NCBI RefSeq assembly: GCF_024756275.1
Contig: NZ_JANUGQ010000001.1
Location: 434,001-498,000, forward strand
Source of the DNA: Streptomyces pyxinae
Lineage (GTDB): Bacteria > Actinomycetota > Actinomycetes > Streptomycetales > Streptomycetaceae
Length of the DNA stretch: 64,000 nucleotides
Reading direction: 5' to 3'
Positions within the stretch are counted from its first letter, which is position 1. Each line of letters starts with the position of its first letter. Positions 24,542 through 32,868 of the stretch are shown in pieces. Below the pieces are notes generated by a model, which saw nothing but the letters and a program-made list of their open reading frames with translations, was not told the DNA's origin and ran no database searches. Both the position numbers and the translations under genes were made by a program.

Positions 24542-25696
24542 TTAACGAGGTCGGGCGGAGAGCCAGTCGTACAGCCGCCGCTCGCAGTGGACGATCCGCT
24601 CCACCACCACGTGCTCGTCCCGCTTGTGCGCGTACAGCGGGTCGCCCGGCCCGTAGTTGACGGCGGGCACCCCGAGCGCGCTGAACCGGGAGACGTCGGT
24701 CCAGCCGAACTTGGGCTTGGCGATGCCGCCGACGGCGGCCATGAACGCGGCGGCGGCCGGGTGCGAGAGGCCGGGCAGCGCGCCTCCGGTGTGGTCGTCC
24801 ACGACGAACTCGTCCACCCCGCAGTCCGCGAACACCTCCCGGACGTGTGCCTCGGCCTGCTCCGGCGAAAGGTCGGGGGCGTAGCGGTAGTTGACCACCA
24901 CCGTGCAGGCGTCGGGGATGACATTGGTGGCGACCCCGCCCTCGATGCCGACCGCGTTGAGCCCCTCCCGGAACTCCAGGCCGTCGATCACCGGGCGGCG
25001 CGGCTCGTAGGAGGCGAGCCGGGCCAGGATCGGGGCGGCGGAGTGGATCGCGTTGGAGCCCATCCAGCCCCGCGCGGAGTGCGCGCGCTCGCCCCGGGTG
25101 CGCAGATGGACGCGGAGAGTGCCCTGGCAGCCGCCCTCCACCTCGCCGGTGGTGGGTTCCAGGAGGATGGCGAAGTCGGCGGCGAGCCAGTCGGGATGGG
25201 CGTCGGCCACGTGCCCCAGGCCGTTGAGATGCCCGGCGACCTCCTCGTTGTCGTAGAAGATGAAGGTGAGGTCGCGGTTGGGCTCCGGGACGGTGGCGGC
25301 GATGCGCAGCTGGACGGCGACCCCGGACTTCATGTCGGAGGTGCCGCACCCCCAGAGCACGCCGTCGTCGTCCAGCCGGGAGGGGACGTTGTCCGCGATC
25401 GGGACGGTGTCGATGTGCCCGGCGAGCACCACCCGCTCGGCGCGCCCGAGGTGGGTGCGGGCGATCACATTGTTGCCGTGCCGGTCGACGGTGAGGTGCG
25501 GAAGGGCGCGGAGGGCCTGCTCGATGGCGTCCGCGAGCGGCTTCTCGGTGCCGCTGACGGAGGGGAAGTCGACCAGCGCGGCGGTCAGCGCGGGGCCGTC
25601 CAGGGTGAGATCGAGCGCGGCGGCGGGGCCCGGGGCGGGCGCGGCGGCGGGGCCGGACGGGGTGCCGGAACCGGGTGCGGGCGTGGTGTCGGGCAT
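24542..25696 (-). CDS. dapE: Succinyl-diaminopimelate desuccinylase
   Basis: A 384-residue M20-family metallohydrolase. Zinc-site motifs are VVLAGHIDTVPIADN (about 88-102), GCGTSDMKSGVA (about 116-127) and FYDNEEVAG with the catalytic glutamate pair (about 146-154). SRFSALGVPAVNYGPGDP and the late HKRDEHV complete the site. The reaction is N-succinyl-LL-DAP to LL-DAP plus succinate, for lysine and the DAP of Streptomyces peptidoglycan. A Pro/Ala/Gly tail of about 25 residues precedes the domain. TAGGGT ends 7 nt before the ATG without a ribosome site, so this mRNA is probably leaderless. dapC for the preceding step is in the same window. Confidence 0.93.
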   Translation of the reverse strand: MPDTTPAPGSGTPSGPAAAPAPGPAAALDLTLDGPALTAALVDFPSVSGTEKPLADAIEQALRALPHLTVDRHGNNVIARTHLGRAERVVLAGHIDTVPIADNVPSRLDDDGVLWGCGTSDMKSGVAVQLRIAATVPEPNRDLTFIFYDNEEVAGHLNGLGHVADAHPDWLAADFAILLEPTTGEVEGGCQGTLRVHLRTRGERAHSARGWMGSNAIHSAAPILARLASYEPRRPVIDGLEFREGLNAVGIEGGVATNVIPDACTVVVNYRYAPDLSPEQAEAHVREVFADCGVDEFVVDDHTGGALPGLSHPAAAAFMAAVGGIAKPKFGWTDVSRFSALGVPAVNYGPGDPLYAHKRDEHVVVERIVHCERRLYDWLSARPR

Positions 25697-25703
25697 GGGA
25701 CCG

Positions 25704-25727
25704 ACCCTATCCCGGGCTCAAGTACGG
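25704..25727. promoter_or_regulatory. Divergent leaderless promoters of dapE and the 25736 gene
   Basis: Only 39 bp separate the two start codons. TAGGGT (complement of 25704-25709) lies 7 nt before the dapE ATG. TACGGT (25722-25727) lies 8 nt before the GTG of the rightward gene. Both fit the TANNNT -10 of leaderless transcripts; neither gene has a ribosome site. The polymerases would compete for this space. Confidence 0.5.
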
Positions 25728-25735
25728 TGGACCGC

Positions 25736-26701
25736 GTGTCCGACTCCGTCCCTCCGCTTCGCTCCGCCCGCCGGGATCGCCGTGCCCGCCGGGGCCGCCG
25801 CGCCCGGCCGTTGGTGGCGCTCGCCGTGCTGCTGGCGGTGGCCGGATACGTGGTCGCGCAGTATGTGACGGGCGGGCCCGGTGCCCCGCACTGCACGGTG
25901 GGCGACGGCTCGGGGTCGTACGAGCTGACGCCCGAGCAGGCCGCCAACGCCGCGACCATCTCCGCCGTCGGCACCACCCGGGGGCTGCCCGAGCGGGCGG
26001 TGACCATCGCGCTGGCGACGGCGATGCAGGAGTCGGGGCTGCGCAACCTCGGGCACGGCGACCGGGATTCGCTGGGCCTCTTCCAGCAGCGGCCCTCGCA
26101 GGGCTGGGGCACCGAGCGGCAGATCACGGACCCGGTCTTCTCGGCCGGGAAGTTCTACGACCATCTGGCCGAGGTGCCGGGGTACTCGCGGCTCCCGCTG
26201 ACGGTCGCCGCCCAGCGGGTGCAGCGCAGCGGTTTCCCGCAGGCGTACGCCAAGCACGAGCCGGACGCCACCCTGCTCTCCGCCGCGCTCACCGGCCGCT
26301 CGGCCGCCTCGCTGAGCTGTGTGACGGGCGGCGCCCCGACAACGCCGGGCGACCCGGCGAAGGTGCGGCGGGAGCTGGTGCGGTCGTTCGGCACGGGCGT
26401 GCTGCCCGACCGCGGTACGTCCGCCGGTACGGCCGGGGCCGCCGGGGCCGAGCCCTGGAAGATCGCGCTGCCGGTCGCCGCGGTGGGCGCGGCCGGCCCC
26501 GGGGACGCTTCCGGCTCGCCGGACGGCGGCTCGCGGCGCGGCTGGGAGCTGGCCCAGTGGGCGGTGGCCCGGGCCAGTGAGCTCGGCCTCGCCGAAGTGC
26601 GGTACGCCGACCGGGTCTGGACCGCCCGCGACGGCTCCGACGGCTGGCGCGCGGCGGACGGCCCGGCCGCCGACGAGGTCCGCCTCACGGTCGCGCGCTG
26701 A
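25736..26701 (+). CDS. Membrane-anchored secreted protein, lysozyme-fold-like
   Basis: The GTG at 25736 gives 321 residues. A very basic N-terminus (RRDRRARRGRRARP) precedes one membrane or signal helix (LVALAVLLAVAGYVVAQYV, about 24-42). The outside domain has ANAATISAVGTTRGLPERAV, then TIALATAMQESGLRNLGHGD and DSLGLFQQRPSQGWGTERQI. The ALxTAMQES/GLFQQRPS pattern resembles the catalytic glutamate region of lytic transglycosylases. Related Streptomyces proteins are often mislabelled heavy-metal transporters. I infer a cell-wall role with a possible catalytic Glu in MQESGL. A repetitive Ala/Gly linker leads to a small C-terminal domain. Confidence 0.72.
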   Translation: MSDSVPPLRSARRDRRARRGRRARPLVALAVLLAVAGYVVAQYVTGGPGAPHCTVGDGSGSYELTPEQAANAATISAVGTTRGLPERAVTIALATAMQESGLRNLGHGDRDSLGLFQQRPSQGWGTERQITDPVFSAGKFYDHLAEVPGYSRLPLTVAAQRVQRSGFPQAYAKHEPDATLLSAALTGRSAASLSCVTGGAPTTPGDPAKVRRELVRSFGTGVLPDRGTSAGTAGAAGAEPWKIALPVAAVGAAGPGDASGSPDGGSRRGWELAQWAVARASELGLAEVRYADRVWTARDGSDGWRAADGPAADEVRLTVAR

Positions 26702-27501
26702 CCGCTCCACGGAGCGGCCCGTGGCGACCCCCGCCCCCGAGCCGTCCGCCGAGCCTCGTCCCTTCCCCGAGCGCCGGCCGCCCGGGGTGAGCGGCGGCCC
26801 CTGCGCTGCCGCGGGCCCCGGATCGGGGGCCGTGCCCGCCCCGGATTCCCGCCGGCCGCCCGGGCGGGCACCCGGCTCGTGTGTGCCGCCCCGGTCACCC
26901 GCGGTCCTGCGCCGGCCGCGACACCGCCGCCCCCACGTTCCGGAAGCCACGGCCGGGATCGGTACATCGGCCCGGGGCCGCCTCAGCACCCCGGCGCACG
27001 AGCCGAGGTGCGCGGCGGGCGATGCGGCCGTCCGCCGCGCGGTGGTCGTCCCTCCGCGCGGTGGCTGCCGGCGAGTCCTCCGGCAGGCGTACGGTCCGGT
27101 CGGGAGCGCCGTACCCTCTCCCCTCACACCCGGACGTCACCTCGTCCATGCGTGCGGTGGGCCACTCGTACGCGTGGTACCCCCACCTCCCCCTGCCGCC
27201 CTCCGGGTGCCCTCGGCGGTCGTCGTCCGGGCCGGGTGGAGCCCTTGCGACCACAGGGAAGTGACGCTTCGCCTGCCGCTCCTCCGACCGGCTTCTTTGC
27301 CCGGTTTTGAGAGGAACCGATAATGCGACGCGTTACCAGTTCTTTATCTTCGGCCACCGCAACCTCCCCCGGCCCCCGCTCGGTTGTCAGAGCGTCCGAT
27401 CGCGGACAGACAGCACCCACCCCGTGCCTCGCCACCGCACCGCGCGGTGGCCGGCGGGGCCCGCCGGGCTCCGCGCCGGGGTCTCTCGTCGAAGGAGCAT
27501 C
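26702..27501. other. 800-bp intergenic region without a supported gene
   Basis: Open frames exist on both strands, but none has both a ribosome site and normal codon use. The region is GC-rich with Pro/Arg-coding shadows up to about 27250. It then turns AT-richer near 27285-27360, where a promoter for the next gene is likely. I see no repeats of regular period. Confidence 0.45.
27297..27324 (+). promoter_or_regulatory. Candidate promoter upstream of the secreted Ala-rich protein
   Basis: TTGCCC (27297-27302) and GATAAT (27319-27324) are 16 nt apart in the least GC-rich part of the gap. The transcript would start near 27331, with a leader of about 170 nt before the ATG at 27502. Confidence 0.45.
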
Positions 27502-27948
27502 ATGTCCCTCCCCCTGACCCGCCGGATCGCCCGCGCCGCGCTGCTGATCGCCGCCGGTGCCGCGCCCGTGGTCGGTGCGGCCGGTTCCGCCGGTGCCGTG
27601 GAGCTGCCCAGCGCCAAGGACCTCGGCGGCGTCAGCAGCCTCGACACCACCTCGGCGACCGGCACGGTCAGCGAGGCCTCCGTGTCCACCACCGAGATCG
27701 CCGGGGAGGCCGGCGCCGTGGCGGTGAAGCAGGCCGTCCCGGGGGCCGGCAAGATCGTCGGGAAGGCCAGTGAGGCGGCCGTCCCCGCCGCCAAGAAGAC
27801 CGCCGGCGACCTCACCGGCGACGCGGGCGAGAAGCTCGGCTCGACCACCGACGCCGTGACCGGGAGCGAGCTGCCCACCGCCGGGGTCCTCGACGGCGGA
27901 CTGCCCACCGACGAGCTGCCGGTGAAGACCCTGCCCGCCCTCGGCTGA
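27502..27948 (+). CDS. Small secreted Ala/Val/Thr-rich protein
   Basis: The ATG at 27502 follows GAAGGAG by 5 nt. The 148-residue product has a clear signal peptide (LTRRIARAALLIAAGAAPVV, cleavage likely after about AGSAGA). The mature part has no cysteine or aromatic residue that I can see and is built of short helices rich in Ala, Val, Thr, Gly and Lys (AVPAAKKTAGDLTGDAGEKL). It looks like an extended or helical wall-associated protein. Streptomyces homologues are sometimes called ATP-binding proteins, with no motif to justify that. A perfect terminator follows. Confidence 0.75.
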   Translation: MSLPLTRRIARAALLIAAGAAPVVGAAGSAGAVELPSAKDLGGVSSLDTTSATGTVSEASVSTTEIAGEAGAVAVKQAVPGAGKIVGKASEAAVPAAKKTAGDLTGDAGEKLGSTTDAVTGSELPTAGVLDGGLPTDELPVKTLPALG

Positions 27949-27965
27949 ACCGGGTCCGCGGCGGT

Positions 27966-28014
27966 ACGGCGGAGGGGCCGGGGAGACGCGTACGCTCCCC
28001 GGCCCCTCCGCCGT
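27966..28014. terminator. Bidirectional terminator, perfect 20-bp stem
   Basis: Positions 27966-27985 pair with 27995-28014 without mismatch; the 9-nt loop is ACGCGTACG. It lies 18 nt after the secreted-protein stop and about 80 nt past the dapC stop on the other strand. It can therefore end both convergent transcripts. Confidence 0.92.
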
Positions 28015-28095
28015 CGTCCCCGGCCTCCGCCGTCGTCTCCCTCCACCCCGCCGTCGTCTCCGGCCTCTCCGGCCGTGCCACGACGGGACTCGGGC

Positions 28096-29214
28096 TCAGC
28101 CCAGCCGCTCGACCGCGGCCTCGATCCGCTCGTCGGTCGCGGTCAGCGCGACCCGTACGAAGCGGGCGCCCGCCTCGCCGTAGAAGTCGCCGGGCGCCAC
28201 CAGCACCCCGAGCGCGGCCAGGTGGGCCACCGTGTCCCAGCAGGGCTCGTCCCGGGTGGCCCAGAGATAGAGGCTGGCCTCGCTGTGCTCGATCCGGAAG
28301 CCGTGCGCCTCCAGCGCGCCGCGCAGGGCGGTGCGGCGGGCCGCGTACCGGGCGCGCTGCGCGGTCACATGGGCGTCGTCGCCCAGCGCCGCCACCGTGG
28401 CCGCCTGGACGGGGGCGGGCGTCATCATGCCGCCGTGCTTGCGGATCCTCAGCAGCTCGCCCAGCACCTCCGCGTCACCGGCGACGAAGGCGGCCCGGTA
28501 GCCGGCCAGGTTGGAGCGCTTGGAGAGCGAGTGGACGGCGACGATCCCCTCGTACGACCCGCCGCAGACCTCCGGGTGGAGCACCGAGACGGGGTCGGCC
28601 TCCCAGCCCAGCTCCAGGTAGCACTCGTCGCTGAACAGCAGCACCCCGTGGCGCCGGGCCCAGGCGACGATCCGGGTCAGCTCCTCCTGGTCCAGCACCC
28701 GGCCGGTCGGGTTGGAAGGCGAGTTGAGCCAGAGCAGCTTCAGCCCGGCCGGGTCCAGCGCGGTCGGGTCGTCGTAGACCACCGGCTCGGCACCGCAGAG
28801 CCGGGCACCCACCTCGTACGTCGGGTAGGCCAGCCGCGGGTACGCGACCCGGTCGCCGGGGCCGAGCCCCAGCTGCGTCGGCAGCCAGGCCACCAGTTCC
28901 TTGGAGCCGACCACCGGCTGGACGTTCCGGTGCGCCAGGTCCCGGGCGCCGAGCCGCCGCCCGCACCAGCCGGTGAGCGCGTCGCGCAGCTCGGGGGTGC
29001 CCCAGACGGTGGGGTAGCCCGGCGTGTCGGCGGCCCCGACCAGCGCCGCCCGGATCAGCTCCGGGACCGGGTCCACCGGGGTGCCGACCGAGAGGTCCAC
29101 GATCCCGTCCAGGTGGGCCGCCGCCGTCGCCTTGTACGGCTCCAGCCGGTCCCAGGGGAAGACCGGCAGACGCGCGGAGACGGGGGTGACGGCGGGGCTC
29201 TCGGCGGCACTCAC
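28096..29214 (-). CDS. dapC: Succinyldiaminopimelate transaminase
   Basis: A fold-type I PLP aminotransferase. The GTG at 29214 is preferred (VSAAESPAVTPVSARLPVFPW), giving 372 residues; a GTG 48 nt upstream is possible. Motifs are VDLSVGTPVDPVPELIRAAL near the N-terminus, YPTVWGTPELRDALTGW, LNSPSNPTGRVL (about 191-202), SDECYLELGW and the PLP lysine in HSLSKRSNLAGYRAAF (about 257). It converts N-succinyl-2-amino-6-ketopimelate with glutamate to succinyl-LL-DAP, the substrate of DapE. The ferredoxin fdxA lies just upstream on the same strand, the pair being conserved in Actinobacteria. Confidence 0.92.
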   Translation of the reverse strand: MSAAESPAVTPVSARLPVFPWDRLEPYKATAAAHLDGIVDLSVGTPVDPVPELIRAALVGAADTPGYPTVWGTPELRDALTGWCGRRLGARDLAHRNVQPVVGSKELVAWLPTQLGLGPGDRVAYPRLAYPTYEVGARLCGAEPVVYDDPTALDPAGLKLLWLNSPSNPTGRVLDQEELTRIVAWARRHGVLLFSDECYLELGWEADPVSVLHPEVCGGSYEGIVAVHSLSKRSNLAGYRAAFVAGDAEVLGELLRIRKHGGMMTPAPVQAATVAALGDDAHVTAQRARYAARRTALRGALEAHGFRIEHSEASLYLWATRDEPCWDTVAHLAALGVLVAPGDFYGEAGARFVRVALTATDERIEAAVERLG

Positions 29215-29436
29215 GGCGGGGCTCGCTTTCTCGTACGTACGGAAGGAGGGCGCTCCGGTCACCGGCCCCGTCCCGCTCCCGGGGGGACCGGCCGGGCGTC
29301 CCGCTGCTGCCCGGGAGGACCGGCCGGGCGCCGGACCCGGCGGAACGGAGGACCGGCCGGCCGGCGGAACGGCGGAACGCGTCGGTCCCGCACGGCGGAC
29401 TCTGCCGTACGGGACCGGGGAGACAGTCGCCGGCCG

Positions 29437-29757
29437 TCAGCCGTTCTGCGGCGGCAGCCCGGCGACGAAGGGGTGGTCACGCTCGATGAGGCCGAGCTTG
29501 GAAGCACCACCGGGCGAGCCGAGCTCGTCGAAGAACTCGACGTTCGCCTTGTAGTACTCCTTCCATTCGTCCGGGGTGTCGTCCTCGTAGAAAATGGCCT
29601 CGACCGGGCAGACCGGCTCGCAAGCACCGCAGTCGACGCACTCGTCCGGGTGGATGTACAAGGACCGGGAGCCCTCGTAGATGCAGTCGACGGGGCACTC
29701 CTCGATGCACGCCTTGTCCTTGACGTCGACACAAGGCTGCGCGATGACGTAGGTCAC
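29437..29757 (-). CDS. fdxA: 7Fe ferredoxin (3Fe-4S / 4Fe-4S)
   Basis: The GTG at 29757 follows GAGGAGG by about 9 nt. The 106-residue protein has the FdxA pattern: cysteines at 9, 17, 21 and 25 (PCVDVKDKACIEECPVDC) and CVDCGACEPVCP with cysteines at about 40, 43, 46 and 50. The extra 40-residue C-terminal extension (DEWKEYYKANVEFFDELG) is normal for this type. It carries low-potential electrons in the cytoplasm, for example to cytochromes P450. The reductase partner is not in the window. It is likely transcribed with dapC. Confidence 0.95.
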   Translation of the reverse strand: MTYVIAQPCVDVKDKACIEECPVDCIYEGSRSLYIHPDECVDCGACEPVCPVEAIFYEDDTPDEWKEYYKANVEFFDELGSPGGASKLGLIERDHPFVAGLPPQNG

Positions 29758-29870
29758 GCTGTCGTTCCTCCTCGATAGGGCTGGCTTGCGCGGGAGCGCG
29801 GCGTCGTCGATGCCCGCATCTAGTATCTCCGTTCTCGGGGACTATCCGAACAGGAGGGGCGGCGAGAGCG

Positions 29871-31001
29871 GTGGAATTCACGGGCGGTGGACGTCTTGAG
29901 GTCCGAATCACCCCCTCTGACGTGGGAAAACGCGTCTCCGTCCGCCGGTTGAGCGACGCTGGAGCCCCCGGCGACCGGTTCACCGACACGGTGGGTGTTC
30001 TCACATCATGGGACGCGGGTGTGCTGCTGGTCACACGCCGGTCCGGGGAGGCCGTCCGGATCGCGGAGTCGTCCCTGGTCGGGGCCAAGGTGGTGCCCGC
30101 CGCCCCGGCCCGCAGGCGGGGCCCGGCGGCCGGGTTCGGGGAGCTGGCGCGGGTGCAGGCCCGGGGCTGGCCGCCGGTGGAGAGCGAGCCGCTCGGCGAG
30201 TGGACCCTGCGGGCCGCCGGCGGCTTCACCCGGCGGGCCAACTCCGCGCTGCCGCTGGGAGATCCGGGGCTGCCGCTGGATGCCGCGCTCGACCGGGTGC
30301 GCGCCTGGTACGCGGCCCGGGGCCTGCCCGCGTACCTCCAGGCGGCGACCGGGGCCGAGGGCACCCAGGAGCGGCTGTGCGCCGCGCTGGAGGAGCGGGG
30401 CTGGCTGCGGGAGGTGACCGCCGAGGTGCGGATCGGCGGGCTGGCCCCGCTGGCCGACCTGGCGTCACCGGCCGACCTGGTCCCGTCGGCCGACCTGGCG
30501 GGCCTGGCGCCGGACGCCTCCGGGGCGGCGCGCGTCACGCTGTCCCGGGAGCCGGACGAGGACTGGTTCCGGCGCTACCGGCGGTGTGCCGAGCCGGGCC
30601 CGGAGGTGCGGGCGGTGGTCACCGGCGGCCCCTCGGTCTGGTTCGCCACCGTGCCCGGCACGGGCGGCCCGGACCGGGCCCCGGACCCGGTCGGCGGACC
30701 GGCCGACGGGCCGACGACCGGCGGACCGGCGGACGGCGGACCGGCAGCGATCGGGCGGTGCGTGATCGACGGGCGCTGGGCCGGCTTCATGGCGGTGGAG
30801 GTGGACCCGGCGCGGCGGCGCCAGGGGCTGGCCACGGCCGTGATGGCGGCGCTGGCCCGGCAGGCGCTGGCCGAGGGCGCCTCGGCGGCCTGGCTCCAGG
30901 TCGAGACGGACAACGCCCCGGCGCGGGCACTCCACGACCGCCTCGGCTTCACCATCCATCACCACTATCACCACTTCCGCGCTCCCGGATCGGGTACCTG
31001 A
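29871..31001 (+). CDS. GNAT N-acetyltransferase with N-terminal SH3-like domain
   Basis: Start is the GTG at 29871; an AGGAGGGG lies 11 nt upstream. The 376-residue protein begins with a strand-rich domain of about 75 residues (EVRITPSDVGKRVSVRRLSD to SLVGAKVVPA) of small-barrel type. A degenerate first GNAT half follows, and then a complete C-terminal GNAT domain (about 290-370) with the acetyl-CoA loop VDPARRRQGLATAVMAALAR and AWLQVETDNAPARALHDRLGF. An Asp/Gly/Pro-rich insert lies at about 265-295. The substrate is unknown. Divergent from fdxA, with both promoters in the 113 bp between. Confidence 0.85.
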   Translation: MEFTGGGRLEVRITPSDVGKRVSVRRLSDAGAPGDRFTDTVGVLTSWDAGVLLVTRRSGEAVRIAESSLVGAKVVPAAPARRRGPAAGFGELARVQARGWPPVESEPLGEWTLRAAGGFTRRANSALPLGDPGLPLDAALDRVRAWYAARGLPAYLQAATGAEGTQERLCAALEERGWLREVTAEVRIGGLAPLADLASPADLVPSADLAGLAPDASGAARVTLSREPDEDWFRRYRRCAEPGPEVRAVVTGGPSVWFATVPGTGGPDRAPDPVGGPADGPTTGGPADGGPAAIGRCVIDGRWAGFMAVEVDPARRRQGLATAVMAALARQALAEGASAAWLQVETDNAPARALHDRLGFTIHHHYHHFRAPGSGT

Positions 31002-31006
31002 CCCCC

Positions 31007-31873
31007 ATGCACGAGCACCATGAGCCCCCCGGCCCGTCCGGTCCGTCCCCGGCCCACGGCGAGTGGCGGCGCCGGTTCGCCGCCGAGGCCCGCGAGGAAC
31101 GGCCGGACCTGGCGACCCTCTGCCTGCTGGTCGGCGCCGAGGGCGACCCGGAGCTGGGCCAGGACGGCCTGGACGCCGCCGAGATCGAACTCGACCGGCT
31201 GGCCGGGCTGCTGCCGTACGGCGCCCGCTCGCCGCACGAATGGGCCCGGGCGCTGGCCGGGCTGCTGGGCGGCCGGCTGGACTTCCACGGCACGCCGGGC
31301 GACTACCGGCGGCTGGACTCCTCGCTGCTGCCCGCCGTGCTGCGCCGCCGCCGGGGCCTGCCCATCCTGCTGTCCGTCGTCTGGCTGGAGGTGGCCCGGC
31401 GGGCGGGTGCCCCGGTGTACGGCGTGGCGCTCCCGGGCCACTTCGTGGTCGGCTTCGGGGACCCGGCCGAACAGGTGCTCGCCGATCCGTTCGCCGGGGG
31501 CGTGCCGCTCTCCCCGGACGACGCGGGACTGCTGGTGACGGGGGCGACCGGGGGCCGGCTGGAGCCGTCGATGCTCACCCCGGCCGACCCGCTGCGGATC
31601 GTGCTGCGGATCCTCAACAACATCCGGGCCTGGGCCGCCGCCCGCCCCGAGTGCTCGGCGGTGGCGCTGTGGGCGGTGGAGCTGTCGCTGCTGCTGCCCG
31701 CCCATCCGGCCCGGCTGCGGTACGAGCGGGCCGAGCTGCTGGTCCAGCGCGGCGACTTCCCGGCCGGGGCGGCGGAGCTGGAGGCGTACGCGGAGGTGGT
31801 GGACGCGGTGGAGCCGGTCGCCGCGGAGCGGGTCCGGGACATGGCGAAGGCGGCCCGGGCGATGCTCAACTGA
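31007..31873 (+). CDS. Transglutaminase-like / SirB1-type protein
   Basis: The ATG at 31007 begins 5 nt after the GNAT stop; no strong ribosome site is seen, so translation may be coupled. The 288-residue product matches the SirB1 group of transglutaminase-like proteins: LATLCLLVGAEGDPEL, LDAAEIELDRLAGLLP, the RRRGLPILLSVVWLEVARRA core and VYGVALPGHFVVGFGD with the conserved His. The C-terminus has TPR-like helices (LRYERAELLVQRGDFPAGAA). The usual cysteine nucleophile is replaced in many members of this group and I do not see one here, so it may be non-catalytic. Role unknown. Confidence 0.82.
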   Translation: MHEHHEPPGPSGPSPAHGEWRRRFAAEAREERPDLATLCLLVGAEGDPELGQDGLDAAEIELDRLAGLLPYGARSPHEWARALAGLLGGRLDFHGTPGDYRRLDSSLLPAVLRRRRGLPILLSVVWLEVARRAGAPVYGVALPGHFVVGFGDPAEQVLADPFAGGVPLSPDDAGLLVTGATGGRLEPSMLTPADPLRIVLRILNNIRAWAAARPECSAVALWAVELSLLLPAHPARLRYERAELLVQRGDFPAGAAELEAYAEVVDAVEPVAAERVRDMAKAARAMLN

Positions 31874-31920
31874 GCCGCCAGGGCCGCCGCTGATCCGCTG
31901 GTCCGGTGCCGGCCTGCTTC

Positions 31921-32151
31921 AAGCCGTGCCGGCCGGCGCCGGGCCGAGCCGGCCGGCGCCGGGCCGAGCCGGCCGGCGCCGGGCCGAGCCGGCCGGCGTC
32001 GGACTGCCTCAGCCGACCGCAGGCCGCCTCAGACCGTGTCAGCCGGTGTCAGGCTGTGTCGGTCGGTGCCGGGCTGTGTCGGTCGGTGCCCGGCTGTGTC
32101 GGTCGGTGCCGGGCTGCGTCAGTCGGCGTCAGGCTGTCAGTCGGTGTCGAC
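31921..32151. repeat. 20-bp tandem repeat array between convergent genes
   Basis: About eleven imperfect 20-bp units. The first block (31941, 31961, 31981) is nearly identical GGGCCGAGCCGGCCGGCGCC. A transition zone follows with a 10-bp phase change. The second block (32071, 32091, 32111) is GGGCTGTGTCGGTCGGTGCC-like. The last degenerate unit reaches into the stop codon and final residues of the PepSY gene (from 32137). There are no unique spacers, so it is a minisatellite and not a CRISPR array. Confidence 0.88.
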
Positions 32152-32868
32152 GTGTTCGCGGACGATGGCGCCGTCGGACGCGTTCACGTCGTAGCTGGTC
32201 TTGTTCCAGTCGTTGGTGGTCACCACGTCCACCTTCCACACCACGGTGCGGTCGTCCTTGTCGTCCAGCTCGATCGCGGTGACCGTGCCCTGCTTGCGGT
32301 CGGTGGCCGCCTTGGCCGCCTGCTGGGGCGTCCACTTGGCCTTGCCCAGCCAGTCGGTGACCTGCTTCTTGTCGTCGGCGTCCTGGTCCGACTCGGCCCG
32401 CGACTCGATGACCTTGCCGTCGACGGCGTTCACCCGCACCCGGTGCAGGGTGCCGTCCGGGGCGGCCACCTTGGCGGCCCACTCCGGGGTGCCGGGGCTG
32501 GGCGCGGGACTGGCGGAGGCGCCGCCCTCGTACCGGGTCAGCTCGATGTCGGTGAGCTTGCCCTGCGGCACCTCGCCGACGGCGGTGGCGGCCGCCTTGT
32601 CCCAGGTGACCTTGGCGGCCGGGACCAGGGCCTTCCGGTCGGCCTGGTCCTCGGTCATGCCGCCGCCGGGGCTGGCGCTGCTGGTGCCGGGCGAGGCACT
32701 GGCGCCTTCGCTGGGGCTGTGGTGCGAGGACATGCTCGGGGTCGGGGCCGCCGCGCGGACCTGGTCGGAGTCGCCTCCGTCGGTTCCGCAGGCGCTGAGC
32801 AGCAGGGTCGAGCCGAGGGCCGCGCAGACGGCGGTGACGGCACGCAGGCGCAGAGAACGAGAGGTCAT
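32137..32868 (-). CDS. PepSY-domain lipoprotein
   Basis: A 243-residue protein with signal sequence MTSRSLRLRAVTAVCAALGS and lipobox LLLSAC (cysteine about 27). A Ser/Pro/Ala linker of about 45 residues follows. Two PepSY-like units then appear: ALVPAAKVTWDKAAATAVGE with LHRVRVNAVDGKVIESRAES, and WTPQQAAKAATDRKQGTVTA with WKVDVVTTNDWNKTSYDVNA. PepSY domains are thought to inhibit or modulate peptidases outside the cell. The extreme 3' end is embedded in the 20-bp repeat array. Regulation is not visible. Confidence 0.85.
   Translation of the reverse strand: MTSRSLRLRAVTAVCAALGSTLLLSACGTDGGDSDQVRAAAPTPSMSSHHSPSEGASASPGTSSASPGGGMTEDQADRKALVPAAKVTWDKAAATAVGEVPQGKLTDIELTRYEGGASASPAPSPGTPEWAAKVAAPDGTLHRVRVNAVDGKVIESRAESDQDADDKKQVTDWLGKAKWTPQQAAKAATDRKQGTVTAIELDDKDDRTVVWKVDVVTTNDWNKTSYDVNASDGAIVREHVDTD

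Noticed and set aside
27323..27517. 64-codon frame with a TTA codon and a GAGGAA-like site, a possible bldA-dependent small gene
   Set aside because: Its start overlaps a promoter-like GATAAT, composition is Pro/Arg/Ser-rich, and it runs into the true gene at 27502 in another frame.
31921..32151. Repeat array considered as CRISPR
   Set aside because: Units are contiguous and 20 bp with no unique spacers, and no cas gene is in the window.
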